A DNA stretch of 64,000 nucleotides. It comes from Acanthosepion lycidas. Taxonomy: Eukaryota; Mollusca; Cephalopoda; Sepiida; Sepiidae. The stretch lies in assembly GCA_963932145.1 (NCBI GenBank), contig OZ010578.1, forward strand, positions 18,046,827-18,110,826. The letters run 5' to 3'. A model generated the notes under the pieces. It saw only the letters and a program-made list of their open reading frames with translations. It had not been told where the DNA came from and did not search any database. A program made the position numbers and the translations under genes. This document shows, in pieces, positions 25,295 to 37,292 of this stretch; positions within the stretch are counted from its first letter, which is position 1; every line of letters begins with the position of its first letter.

Positions 25295-25325
25295 CCTGAA
25301 GAAAGGTCTCTATTAGATTTCGTCC
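25295..25325 (+). other. weak PLE-type terminal motif
   Basis: CCTGAAGAAAGGTC, then agatttcgtcc. Resembles the stronger copies but lacks an intact GAAAC. Confidence 0.2.
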
Positions 25326-25729
25326 AAAGAGCTTCATCAACAACAATTGATTGTGAAAGCATCATGTAATTGGATTAGACAACGGTTTTTCCAAATGATG
25401 TAAACAGGGGAAAATATATTTCAGTAAGCACAGTTGGTTCTGGGAAATTTCTCGATGCTATTCATGTCTTATTAAAAGGATTAATGAAACTAACATATCG
25501 ACAGAAAATGGTTTGGCCTGGCGGTTTAAAAATAAGAATTCCATTCAATTTTATATATCTGGGAATATATGCGTTTCTCTATGTGTGTCTCTATATGTGG
25601 TTGCATATTCTTACATTTTTAGTCAGTTGTGGAAATGTTTGAATAATGTTCTGGCAGGAGCTATCAGTTCCACTGCACCCATAAATGATTAGGGTCGTAG
25701 GAGATCCCCATGTAATGCAGCCATAGCAA

Positions 25730-25860
25730 AAGTGGTATTTCCAAGGCTATAGGATTCAGTCGATCCTGTTATTAACCCATTACTTGGGGTGGGGATAGAT
25801 GGATTCATTCCTTTCGTAAGTGAATGTAATGAACCGGTCTGAAATTCGAAATTCGTCAAT
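25730..25860 (-). mobile_element. SINE body fragment
   Basis: On the minus strand it reads taatgggttaataacaggat, then cgactgaatcctatagcctt, matching the body of the SINE at 57,360-57,460 (ttacgggtaaattgcag, cgggttctgtagccttgg). A tRNA-like B box (ttcgaatttcag) lies at its 5' end. A smaller fragment of the same body lies at about 26,830-26,885. Confidence 0.5.
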
Positions 25861-26214
25861 CTCATTCATTATGGACATCATGAAAACATGTTTGGAGTTT
25901 TGAATATGAGACATCGCTCTGTTTTTATGCAACTGTGCATAGTAAAATATTTAGCCATTCTTACGATAGTGCATTCCGTATGAAAAACGTATATCTGATT
26001 CATAAATAAAAAGCGTGAATATTTTTCACACTGCGACATGAAGGGTGTGACAGTGGAATGAACCGCTTCATTTGCTGTTATCAATTTTTGCTGTTAGGAT
26101 GTAAACTTTAGGTTTATTCTATACAGATTCAAACAAACGGGCAAAGCTTTAAAATATAGGTTCTGATCTGGCATCTCAGACGTGATGTCGTTTTTTTTTT
26201 TTTGTCTTTTCTAC

Positions 26215-26560
26215 GAATATTTTCATGGCAAATGCACAGACGAGCTACTTTCACTGGTTCCTAAAATGCACGAATTTTAAGCGTGCTGCTAGGTTGGAGT
26301 CTCGGTCTCAGCCTTTCACTGTCGAAACGGGTACATGTTGTCGTCTCTTCTACTCCAACAGCTTCTTCTCTCGCATTTCCCGACACTGGAACTCCTCTTC
26401 CCTGATAACGATAATCTTCAAATATTAAAATGTAATGTCAATATGTATCTACTGATGACTTGATCCCCGTCTTTCTTTCTATCATCTCCCTTTTACTCTT
26501 GTTTTCACTCTTTGTAATCCCTTTCATGCTAGTAGCACTCTCGTCTTGCTTGGGTTGATA
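26215..26560 (+). mobile_element. LINE 3' end fragment, copy 1
   Basis: The plus strand reads FYSNSFFSRISRHWNSSS with a basic/aromatic context upstream, matching the RLWNSLP-type C-terminus that ends RT proteins of several LINE clades. A pyrimidine-rich 3' UTR follows, ending gtcttgcttgggttgata. 39,750-40,115 is a second copy. No RT core is present, so the clade is not assigned. Confidence 0.65.
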
Positions 26561-27339
26561 TAAAAAAGGTTTGAACGATTATCAGAAACGGTTAATATCT
26601 TCCGGGTTTTCAAAAAAAGCGGAAATCTATGCTGATTAGTAAAACAATGGAACTGGGAAAACTGATTACTCCAGTTCTTTTTAAATGTTATGAAATGTAG
26701 GACGTCGGCGATCATGTCTATCAACAGATTCCTTCCCTTTATTATCTGTGAAATGTCATGTATTCTAAGGAGAAATAGTGAAGTAGTATCCCGTTACCTT
26801 CATCACAGTATGAAATGCAGACATTCCTTTTTCATATACTGGTCGCCATCCAAAATTAAAGAATTCAGTCGACCCTGCTATTCATTTTATTGTTTTGATG
26901 GGAGAAGAGGGGATATTAAGCCATCTTCAACGGCATATTGGAAAAGAGAACGTAAGAGACAAGTTCACATTTGAACTTAGCTCACAGATCCATATTTCTG
27001 CGACTGTATCTGTTACAGTACTTCAAGGGTTTTTTTACCAGGATCAATATGGACGCTGGGGCCCATGTAATATTACTTCAGATTCACAAAAAAATAGCAA
27101 CTTGTTGGTCCACGCTAATATTTTAGTAGTCCATATAGTAATATAATATCGGAGACATTGTTGTAACTGAGAGATGGAATTCTTAGTCTACGCCATAGTG
27201 AAATGCTAAAAATACGTAAAAACAACTCTGAAACTAACGGAAAACGTGATCAAACGATGAAGTTAACGTCCCTTTTACTCTACTGAATGTTTTGATTGCA
27301 AAAATTGAATAAAATCTGAGAAGGATATAAAAAGGAAGG

Positions 27340-27490
27340 ATTATACATTTTAAGGAAAATTATATAAAGATTATAATTTATTATATAAAATAATTTAATA
27401 TATTAATAATAAATGATAATATTAATTTTAAATATTGATAAAATATTATTATATGAATATAAATTATTAATATAATAATAGAACTGAAAT
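27340..27490. repeat. extreme A+T block
   Basis: About 130 bp almost without G or C, made of irregular TTA/ATA phrases rather than a clean microsatellite. Confidence 0.8.
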
Positions 27491-28170
27491 TGGGAAATGT
27501 GGTGATCTTTGACTACCATTTGCAATTTAGAGCCGAATTAAAAAAAACTCGCAAAGCAGCAGTGGACACAAGAACCTCATTGAATAATTCTGAACTTTTT
27601 TAAGCTTATTAATTGCTAACATATATTAAAATGGTTTATATTATGCCTTATTTTATTAGTGTACATAAATGTTCCATAGAGTTTAGTTCTTAAATAAAAG
27701 TTTATTTACATTAAATTAGTTTTAATTCAAAATAAAGCAGATATATTTACTAATATTATAATAAAATCCATATCCTTATCTATTATTAAAAGAAATGAAA
27801 TAAGCATTTTTTTCATCGAATGGTTACGGAGATCTACCAATAACAATTAAGTTGTGTACTTCATTAGTATACATTCGAGTTTGTCAAGGGAATGCGAAAA
27901 AATTTATTTCGCTACATTTTTGGTGGCAATAAGTATATGAAAAAAAGGATGTTTGAATTTTATACTGTACTGAAGGAAACCACTCCACTATTATGTGAAA
28001 GATTAAACAAATTCGTCTTTGAAACATCTCAGTTTGGCTACAATGATCATATAAAGTTGTAGACATGCAAATATCCGTTCCGAAAACCAACTGACAAATT
28101 ATGATCAAACACTAAACACCCCCAAGGAAAATCGAAACGGTCCGTGCTCCATTCGATGCTGCATGATTAT
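27491..28170. other. anonymous non-coding DNA
   Basis: AT-rich. Its right part may include the decayed upstream half of the Tc1-like relic that follows, but nothing is recognisable. Confidence 0.35.
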
Positions 28171-28349
28171 TGGCACATCCTGCCCATTCAGGGTGAGCAA
28201 ATAAACAAGGCTACCTCATGATTTGTGATGTGATTAAAGGTAGGGCAGTTACGAGTATGATGACAGTTAAAGAATATTTTGACTTTTGAAGGCACATATA
28301 GAAACATGGCTAACGGAGAAAGTACAAGCTTTAAAAAAATGTGTGTTAA

Positions 28350-28605
28350 TCATGAAAATGTTCTTTAAAATCTGTAATGGAAATGAGTATATCAATGAGA
28401 TGGATTATAAAGAAATTCTTTTGATGAAGGGGCTTGTATGGCTGCCTAGCATTAACTGAATTGAAAACTTGTAGAGAATCATGAAAGGGAATGTTTACAT
28501 TAAGAAATTTAATAACAAACGTGGAGTTGTCATCTTACAATGCAGCGTGTTACATATGACGATATACAACAGCTTTGGAAATGAATGGATGAATGAACTT
28601 TAATA
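28350..28605 (+). pseudogene. Tc1-like transposase C-terminal relic
   Basis: The plus-strand frame reads a tryptophan-containing box, then IENL, a stop where W is expected, RIMKGNVYIKKFNNK and FGNEWMNEL. This corresponds to the C-terminus of Tc1-family transposases, where the catalytic acidic residue sits in NPIENLW. The SPDLNP part of the box is lost and two stops interrupt it. The first two catalytic aspartates could not be found upstream. Terminal inverted repeats were not identified. Confidence 0.5.
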
Positions 28606-28639
28606 TTATTTTCACAACCTGGAGAATTTTTATTATTTT

Positions 28640-29181
28640 AAACATTATTTTTGTGGATTTGGTTGGTTGATTTTTTTTTAGATGCATAGCAACATGTATG
28701 GGCTATTTAATGTCGAAGTCTAAATGTGCATACAGTTTTCTAGCGTCTGCTAAATATATATTTTGTACGCAGTTGTATGCTTCCATCTATATATACAATG
28801 TATTGTTGGTCATTGGCCTTTAAAAATGAAGTATTGGGTATTTTTATATATAATATATTGCTGGTATTTTTACTATAAAAATATTTTAATAATTTCATAG
28901 TGTTTTGTTTGTGGGTCAATATTTTCGGTTTCGAAGTATGAGTATGACAGCTTAGTTGATTCAGTTATGAAATTTTGTGCGATAATCTAAAATGGCATTT
29001 AAGAGCCACTAGTGATTTACAAAGGAGGCCACATATGGAGCAAGAGTGATTATTGTGAGATGAGATCACTGTTAGATTGGCTGAACATTTAGATCTTGCT
29101 CTTGCTTCTTGAAGATAATTAAGACAAGCAGATGTAAAACTGCTGAGTCCACTAAAACACACTGATATCCATTCTACACAC

Positions 29182-29187
<6 letters not shown>
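28640..29187. other. anonymous AT-rich DNA
   Basis: No feature seen before the next (AT)n tract. Confidence 0.45.
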
Positions 29188-29273
<86 letters not shown>

Positions 29274-29276
29274 TCG
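29188..29276. repeat. (AT)n microsatellite
   Basis: About 88 bp AT alternation with one G interruption. Confidence 0.95.
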
Positions 29277-29896
29277 ATAGAATACTGATATGAAAATAAT
29301 CACGCTTCGCCTATTGTCTTTTTAAATCATTTCATCCGAAGCAAGGCGATAATGTCACTAAGAAGTAAGGGGTTTACTGGCAATATATGTGACAAGGTAC
29401 AATAACAGAACAGATGCCATGAAACCAGAAGATGCCAATAGACGTTGGATTTAAATTTTTGAAGATTGTGGGAAGCAAAGAAGCAAGGAATCAGTTGGTA
29501 GCAAAGTAACCTAACAGAATGTTTACATCTCGCTAATTAAACAATAAAACATACTAGATAGTTTAGTATTACGGTTAAATTCATGTGATCGAGATATCAA
29601 AGTGAGGAGTTTTTTTAGAAAAAAAGGCTATGGAAATATTGATAGAAACGACAGAACGAAGTGGCGATACGGCGGTTGTAAAGGACTCAAGTCGAGATGC
29701 CAAATCAGGACGAATTTTTATTACATTACAAACTCTTTTACCGAGAATCCCGTGATACATAATCGGAACATTTGACCAGATATGGAAGTAATGTTAAATT
29801 CAAGGATGAATAGTATTTTTATTATAGAGAAATATGTTTTGGGATCTGAAAAATTGTCTACCATGAACGAATGTAATTAACAAGCAGACCAAGCAA

Positions 29897-30000
29897 TTAA
29901 TTCAATATAATCGCTCGACTTCATGACAGAAAAAGAAAAGTGAAACCGACAAAGTACAGGGATTTGTTGTCAAGGATGTTAGCATCAGCCATACTCTTAG
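29897..30000. repeat. dispersed repeat, distant copy
   Basis: Matches 7,060-7,162: caatt.attca.tataatc, a diverged middle, then gttagcatcagccatact. Third locus of the family seen at 5.6-7.5 kb. Confidence 0.45.
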
Positions 30001-30169
30001 AGAAAAAACAGTTTTTATCTATAATCATCAAATCTGTTATCTATGATAACTAGAAGATATAAAATAATTAAATATTAAAACATACAATGTGTTTTTTTTT
30101 TCATTTGATAACTGATATAAAGTATTTTTCGAAAGTGTGTACTTTTCGGAGCTTTCGGAATAAATAGTT

Positions 30170-30485
30170 TTTTCAACATCATAAATCCTTAGACTGGAAC
30201 ATCAGCAATATTATTAACGGAAATAAGAAAAATAGCTTAGGTCCAACGATAAAACCATGGGAGACCCCAACATTAATGTGACATGATCTGGATATGTGGC
30301 CGTTCAACACGACTTTTGATATCCGATTTGTTAAGAACGATTGGATTCAAAATTCACAGTCAAACAGCAGGCAATTAACACGCTATATATTGAATGTCTG
30401 CAGAAGCTCAGAATACCAAACCCTGTCAAAGGCTTTTCGAAATATATAATTCCACAGACCGAAACTTATCTAAATGCCAAATAAT
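30170..30485 (-). pseudogene. CR1/Jockey-like LINE reverse transcriptase fragment
   Basis: The minus strand reads FRKAFDRVWYSELLQTFNI (RT palm motif A with the catalytic D in KAFD), FLTNRISKVVLNGH, and GVSHGFIVGPKLFFL (motif B, normally GVPQGSVLGPLLF, with Q to H and S to F changes), then a frameshift into NNIADV (IND-type segment). This is the order of the CR1/Jockey RT palm. Stops follow FNI and CEF. The YADD catalytic box was not found. Both ends are missing. Confidence 0.75.
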
Positions 30486-31441
30486 AACAGTTAACATATC
30501 GTGTATTAACCGAAAGAAACAAAAAACTTTCATCTGAAAGAAGGCCGTATGAAGTGAGATGATTCGTCAATTCAGAGTTGATTAGAGTCCATAGTTAGTT
30601 AATTACGTGCCATGCGTGATACACGCTTAGGCACCTAATTAATCTTTCGATACATGACTGACGAGGCTGATTTTTCTTCCAGCATGTTGTCATTACTTTC
30701 TGCAGTAGACCTATTGTGATCTAAGTTTATAGAACCCGGTCCGCACTGCTAGGGGAAGAAGAAGAGGATAAATACATCCCCCAAAGGTATTAGCGAGTAA
30801 ATGTCTAGTACGTTGCCAGAGAGAGGTAATTGCATTTGTCTTTCTATATCTCAAATGTTCTTTTCTTACTAAGACATTTAATATTATATGTTATAAAGAC
30901 AGTCCAAGAAATTGCAATTTTTATTAAAAATGTAAGATTATAATTCATCTAATTTTTTTTTTTTTTTTTGTATTTGGTTATCAATTTCTTTAATGAACTT
31001 CGGTAAGAGACATTTAGGGATTTTTTGAACGTCTATTCGACAGTTTTAATTGATTTTCGTGTTTACTGGAATTAAATAACTTAAACCGAAAGGACATTCA
31101 CTAGGCAATGTGCACGCAATACTTCAAATATATGTAAAAGTTAAAAAAAAAACATCATCTCGATCACATGACAAAAAATATTCGTAAAGCTGAAGCATAA
31201 CAGGTACTAACATGAATAGCACTCAGATTCTATAAAAAAGGAAATTAATCAATCAATAAAAACATACAGTAAAAAAAATAAAAAATAAAAACATCGAAAA
31301 AACAAACTTAACAACCTGCTCTCTAAAGAGAACTGACATATTTCGATGTTTTCTTGTGTACATACGACAGTAAGTCAAACAATATCCGCACTTTCAGCAT
31401 AACATATGTATATAATTGTAGGTGCGGATAATTTTTGACTG

Positions 31442-31451
<10 letters not shown>
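30486..31451. other. anonymous AT-rich DNA
   Basis: Several poly-A/T runs (for example 30,952-30,969). No element recognised. Confidence 0.45.

Positions 31452-31515
<64 letters not shown>
31442..31515. repeat. (CT)n-(AT)n microsatellite
   Basis: Short CT run followed by about 64 bp (AT)n. Confidence 0.95.
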
Positions 31516-31520
<5 letters not shown>

Positions 31521-31688
31521 TATTTAGGTAGCCATCCTTCTTTCATGTGCATTGCATTGAATTCGGCAGATCAGGTGCTTTGATATAATTTTTTTTATAC
31601 AATTTCTCATGAGATCTAATATATATTTTTCTTTTCGGATGATAGATTATATAAAAACTGTACATTTTTTTTCTTTTTTTTAATCCGA

Positions 31689-31727
31689 GCGTTTCGAGTA
31701 TACATTTAGCCATTTCCAACTTCATCA
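31689..31727 (-). other. PLE-type terminal motif
   Basis: On the minus strand TGATGAAGTTGG, a spacer, then ACTCGAAACGC, giving both strands of the recurring motif with an intact GAAAC. Confidence 0.45.
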
Positions 31728-31902
31728 TCTACATTCGAAAAAGGCTAACAATCATGGAAGTCTTATTAATAAAAACAAAAAAAACAAAAAAAAAACGACA
31801 GTTAATAATATCAGCTATGGATATTGACACACTGACCGTGTTTTTAAAATGAAAACATTATATAAATACATGCATGGAACAATCTGTTTCTTGCTAACAA
31901 TG

Positions 31903-31904
<2 letters not shown>

Positions 31905-31957
<53 letters not shown>

Positions 31958-32082
31958 TTGATGGAGTTAAATCAGACCAGGAAACAAGTAAACACACAGA
32001 AACACACAAACTCTCTCTCTCTCTTTCTTTCTCTCTCTCTCTCTCCCTCTCTCTCTCTCTATCTCTCTTTCTTTCTCTCTCC

Positions 32083-32114
<32 letters not shown>

Positions 32115-32144
32115 CTCTCACGCACACACGCACACACACATATT
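31905..32144. repeat. (AT)n then CT-rich microsatellites
   Basis: 31,905-31,954 (AT)n; 32,011-32,120 CT-rich with CTTT and ATCT interruptions; then a short CA run. Confidence 0.9.
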
Positions 32145-32169
32145 TTTTTTTCTTCATCTTTTTTTATCA

Positions 32170-32270
32170 CAACGTTTCAGCCGATGTGTTCTCAGACCTT
32201 CATCATTTGTTTGTTACCCCTTTTGACATACACCTGATTAAGGCCAGAGAGCACATCAGCTGAAATCATG
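32170..32270. repeat. head-to-head inverted pair of PLE-type motifs
   Basis: The minus-strand motif at 32,170-32,205 (tgatgaaggtctgagaacac, then ggctgaaacgttg) is mirrored on the plus strand at 32,233-32,270 (tgattaaggccagagagcac, then agctgaaatcatg). The copies are diverged and separated by about 27 bp, repeating in miniature the arrangement at 2.87-3.31 kb. Confidence 0.65.
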
Positions 32271-32864
32271 TCCCAGCAACTGTTCGCATTAAATACGATA
32301 AACACAATATCTTCTCTTACCAAAATTTAAGATATAATTTGATACATATCGTTTGGTGATAGGGGCTATTCTTAGTTTCATGATATAATTATAAACGAAA
32401 AATAGCTATTTTAGTGATATTCAAAACCTCTTTGATAATTATGAATTAATGTTTCACATGATAAGGAATCATACTTCTCTTTCATAACTGTATATTCATC
32501 TTCGTTTTCTGAGTGTAAATGTTTTCATTTAATATCAAATTGTGTACATTCGACTCACCTAAACTGGTTTGTTCTTTACTGAATCTATCTGAAAATATTC
32601 CTTCATACATAACGTGCGCCACATACCTCCTTCAGAATAAACTTTATCCTCGATATGTCAAAGCGACCCCTATTCATATCCGCTGACTGACATTAGTAAT
32701 TATCAGAACGCCGATAGCGACTAAAACTTGGTACATTATAAATATACGGGAGCATAAAAGTGTCATATGCAATACACGCATGGGTTACCATATCTCTTAC
32801 GATTCATGGCTGATAAGACCGACAATTTCCCGCAGTAAACTTACATTTCTTTTTTGTGGTTTTC
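32271..32864. other. anonymous AT-rich DNA
   Basis: Nothing recognised. Confidence 0.45.
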
Positions 32865-33045
32865 TGGTTGCTACCTAAGACATAGGACATATTCTGTCCT
32901 GCTATTTCAGACAGAACGCGAAGGAGAGGAAACAGATTCATATTTTCCCAAGGTTATTTGACTGTAAGTGAATATAACTAACTCGGCTGGAATTCGAGAC
33001 ACGGACCTCTGATTTGCCATTCTGAGCCATTAGCCATTAAAAACA
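32865..33045 (-). mobile_element. tRNA-derived SINE
   Basis: The minus-strand head at the right end has an A-box-like ATGGCTAATGGCTCAG and a B-box-like GTCTCGAATTCCAG about 35 bp later. The body includes ggacagaatatgtcctatgt. Same general class as the SINEs at 40.2 and 57.3 kb. Confidence 0.6.
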
Positions 33046-34457
33046 TCTCAGCAGATTCTAAGGGAATAAATACATTTGAAAATTCTTTAGCCATCCTTTG
33101 ACAGAGGTACACTGACAAACTTCTCAGTATAAGCATTAAACAGTCACTCATACTGATATTAGTTTCATCGCTATATAATTATCCAATGGAAAGTCATATA
33201 ATAATACAGTAACGTGAAATACCAAATTATGTTTATTTAGAGCCATTAGTTATATGAGGACATATTTCCTAAACAACTTCTGGACGGTCATGTCGTACCT
33301 ATATGTGCCAAAAAATCGTAATAGTTATAGAGAAGTGGTAAGCTATAAGATGCTCACGTTAGGGATCCGTGCAAATATATATCCCAGCATTGTCAAAACG
33401 TACAGATGAATTTCTTTTATTTGCAGTATGACATAAAACATTGTGCCTTGATAAGGCCAGAAATTATTAGTGTCTATATCTCTTCTCAAAATTTGATATC
33501 GAATCGCGCTCTGTAATAATCAATTACCAAAATATATTTCGAATTTAAGTAAATAACGGTTGTTTGTGTGTGCGATTTTGATCTTGAAAGTTACAGCTTC
33601 CAGAATGTTTTTACACATAGGCCCAATTTCTGACAATAGAAAATAAAATGTAATATATTAGAAGGCTTACTTATGCTTAGTATTAATCTAGGGAACATTG
33701 AACAAGGCCATCTATGTCAAGAACATTGTATAATTGGTCCTGCTGCACTGAAATATATAAGGATTATATTCAACCATATGATAAACTGTGTACACCAGCA
33801 TGATATGCAATATTTTCAACGACTTTCCTGGCAGGTATGAATGATACAGCTGTTTCTTCATTAACAAAGTGTGGGGCATAATGGGAGGAAAGCAAACAAA
33901 TTCAGTAAACACATCTACAAAACCTGATGCATGGCGTTAAAGCAGACAAGATTCATTCAATAATATTCCTCATATATAGGCACACTTGTAGTTATAATAC
34001 GTACGATAGAACACAGGAGTTTGTTAAAGCCTAAAAAGATAAGAAATGCAATAACATGCGACTTTCTTTGATCGAGTTTTGTGACCTACGTGCCTCATGA
34101 ACAATAAAACTGGTTTATTTGTCTGATGTTTTATATTGAGTAAACTGAAACGAATGTTCAGATTTTGAAGTCCTATTTTCCGTGAGTGTACAGTTTTCAC
34201 TAGGCACACGAGAAGAGATATTTAACGAAATATAAATAGAGGACGACCTCACTTCATGTGATATACCTTGCACAAAATTAGAAACTGCTCATCTCTCTTT
34301 CAGATGTCTAGAAAGTATTCAAATAACGACATGCAATGTACAAGGTTAATGAGTAAATTAAAAAGCAAGATGTGGTCTTTATGCAAGCTGACAAACAAAT
34401 CGACTCGGGGTTAGCCAGCATCACAAAAAGCAACTGCAGAAGCAAATGATATAATTT

Positions 34458-34460
<3 letters not shown>
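33046..34460. other. anonymous AT-rich DNA
   Basis: No gene, repeat or RNA feature recognised. Confidence 0.45.
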
Positions 34461-34489
<29 letters not shown>

Positions 34490-34500
34490 GATATAGATAT

Positions 34501-34547
<47 letters not shown>

Positions 34548-34548
34548 T
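34461..34548. repeat. (AT)n-(GATA)n microsatellite
   Basis: About 28 bp AT alternation grading into about 14 GATA units. Confidence 0.95.
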
Positions 34549-34746
34549 ATTTAGTTTATGAAAAACTAGGAAATCCGTATGGGTAAACCTAAGGACGATA
34601 AAATCAAGTGAGCTCAATGTAAATCCAGAGCAAAGTTGTATGCATATGAGATTGTGACCCTGGGTTTCTCATATTACGATCAGCGGACAAACAATTTATC
34701 TAATAATTACTTGGCATATGAATAATAATAATGATAACAATGATAA

Positions 34747-35036
<290 letters not shown>

Positions 35037-35095
35037 TTTGTGTATGTATGTAGATAGTATGCATTACCTCTTTGAAGGATCATATTGTAATCAGA

Positions 35096-35560
35096 ATGAT
35101 ATAAAGAATATTCGGAAGAACAAATCACACAAGAAAAAAGCACATCAGAAATACCTAATAAAAGAAAGAATAGGTATGAAAAAACTTGTCAAAGACTTTG
35201 AAAACGAAAAAAGAATAAAGAGAATCTGAAACTGAAAACAGAAAAAAACATTGAAATGGAAAAGCTAAATACAACATGAAAATCATGAAAACATGAAAGT
35301 AAAAAAAAAATCGTGTTTGGGAGAAAGTGTTTGTCGTAACCACGAGGCATCGCAAGTATTGCTTCACTCTGATGCAAAAAAGGGCGGAGTGGGGCTGATG
35401 ATAAGAAAACAGATGCAGATTCGGAGAAAGAAGAGCATTAACGCGTGAAAACAGAAACACGCAAAAAAGTATAGTTAAAAGAAACGAATCATTTGGCAGA
35501 AGAGAAAGAAAAAATAAAAAATAAAATAAGAAATGATTGAGACAATGAAAGATTAATATA
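35096..35560. repeat. purine-skewed segment
   Basis: The plus strand is dominated by A and G for about 460 bp. The 153-codon minus-strand frame across it (F, L, S rich) is the expected by-product. No gene is called. Confidence 0.6.
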
Positions 35561-35963
35561 TAAGATAGAGTAGGTGAATAAAATTGTCGGCGAATGGTAA
35601 GATGAACAAGTCTCAATGCAGAACTAATCGGATCAAAGAACTATATTAATTTCTTTGACAGAACACTGCAGATTAGAACACTGAGGTATTAGCGAAGATT
35701 CAGATGTGATCAACAGTGTCAGTGGAATATATCGACGACATCAAATATCGAATATTACTTAACAATAGAGTCAGTTGGAGATTATCCCGAGTGGCGTAGT
35801 TCTTGTAGAAATGTATTTATGTGAAATATGATTAGGTCTTCATCCTTGGGACTCATAATGTAACTAGAAGAAAAAGAAGACAGCATTAGATTATTCACTA
35901 TACTTATCATTAAAAATGTGCGTAATACTTGGAGAAAGAGAAGTCTATTAATATATTAAGCAG

Positions 35964-35966
<3 letters not shown>

Positions 35967-36022
<56 letters not shown>

Positions 36023-36109
36023 CATACACACACACATATATATATATGTGTGTGTGTATATATATATGAGTATATATATATATAGATATATATATAGATA
36101 TATATATGC

Positions 36110-36165
<56 letters not shown>
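35967..36165. repeat. (AT)n microsatellite with (AC/GT) palindromic core
   Basis: AT alternation with a central acacacacatatatatatg/tgtgtgtg segment that is self-complementary. Confidence 0.95.
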
Positions 36166-36166
<1 letters not shown>

Positions 36167-36258
36167 TGTGTCTGCTTGCCTGTTTGTGTAAAAATTCATA
36201 AATCAATAAAAATACATCAGTAAAAGATAGGAATAAAGACAAAAGGAAAACTTATCTT

Positions 36259-36295
36259 AGCCAACACGTTTCGTCCTCTGATAGACTTTATCAAG
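36259..36295 (-). ncRNA. hammerhead-like/PLE-type terminal motif
   Basis: On the minus strand CTTGATAAAGTC, loop, GGACGAAACG, then TTGGCTAAG. GTCT/GGAC can form a stem-II-like helix with one wobble pair, and GAAAC is intact; the first core strand is TTGATAA rather than CUGAUGA. Closely matches the foldback arms at 2.9 and 3.3 kb, including the GGCTAA tail. Confidence 0.4.
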
Positions 36296-36299
36296 TCAA

Positions 36300-36802
36300 A
36301 TGTAAGGATATGGTTTTGCAACCAATATTTATAAACTGTTTATTTTTTTTTTTTACAATTTAATTATTATTTATATTATATTATTTAATATTAATTTATG
36401 TGGTATACATTTTAAATAAAAGAACGTTTTGAATTTAACTGTTTTCTTTTAAGTATTAACTGATTTTATAATTTCAACTGTTGACTTGGGAAAGTTGTTT
36501 TACATTGGGTTAAGGAGATATTTGAAGAAATCCAAGATGCATATTTATACTTTGCTAAGTTTCGATATCAATAACTAAGACTTCCTCAGACAGAAGACGA
36601 GTTGGCTAATATAATTTTTCATTTTGTTTTATTCACACACACACACACACACGCACGCACAAGGTGCGATGGTTTATTTTCATCGAAACTACGTGTAAAT
36701 GAAAATAGCACTGATATATAATTTTAATATATATATAATTACCAAAATTACACATAAATACCTTGAAATACTAAAGAGTGAATATATTTAGAAATATTAC
36801 CA

Positions 36803-36806
<4 letters not shown>
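36300..36806. other. non-coding DNA with a further motif-like patch
   Basis: 36,560-36,620 has another diverged ctaagtttcgat.../ggctaatataattttt phrase. A short (CA)n lies at 36,634-36,660. Confidence 0.3.

Positions 36807-36873
<67 letters not shown>
36807..36873. repeat. (AT)n microsatellite truncating a mariner relic
   Basis: About 66 bp of AT alternation at the 3' end of the transposase homology. Confidence 0.95.
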
Positions 36874-36876
<3 letters not shown>

Positions 36877-37225
36877 GTAACGCCTCCCAGGCAACATCGG
36901 AATCTCCTGCAATTCTTCTGGACGGTTAACGTGTTTAAGTTGGTGAATGCTTCTGTAATCTTTGCCTCAAGTTCATCTTTTGTGTTACCGGAAGTTTTGT
37001 TGGTCTTTTTCTCAACTGCATCAAACATAATAATCAAGATGATTGAAGTCTGGAGAGTAATTTGGCCAGATGTAAGGGGGGATGTGGTCTCAGAAATTGT
37101 CTGACAGCCATGACTGGGTAATCCTGCTTGTGTGGCATCCTGCAGAATCCTGTTGCCAGATATAGGGTCTATCAGCCTCCACTCTCTTGACACAGGTAGC
37201 ACTACCTTCTCAATGCATTTGATTC
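36874..37225 (-). pseudogene. mariner-like transposase C-terminal half (broken)
   Basis: Reading the minus strand with one frameshift gives VEADRPYIWQQDSAGCHTSR (second catalytic D in QQD), TQSWLSDNF, a stop, then IWPNYSPDFNHLDYYV (third acidic box, family SPDxNPLDYYVWG), a stop, then EKKTNKTSGNTKDELEAKI, FTNLN and CRRFRCCLG. This is the C-terminal half of a mariner/maT-type transposase. Two stops and a frameshift near 37,020 make it dead. Homology ends on the right near the (GT)n at 37,259 and on the left at the (AT)n. A relative lies on the plus strand at 61.9-62.3 kb. Confidence 0.8.
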
Positions 37226-37258
37226 TGAAACCCGCACGGTAGTTCTGTCCTTATCACG

Positions 37259-37292
<34 letters not shown>

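Noticed and set aside
35155..35616. 153-codon minus-strand open frame rich in F, L and S
   Set aside because: Complement of a purine-rich tract. No membrane-protein topology or homology pattern beyond composition.
36541..36620. Another hammerhead-like motif
   Set aside because: It has ctaagtttcgat and ggctaatat phrases, but the stem-II region and the GAAAC/CTGATGA order cannot be reconstructed.
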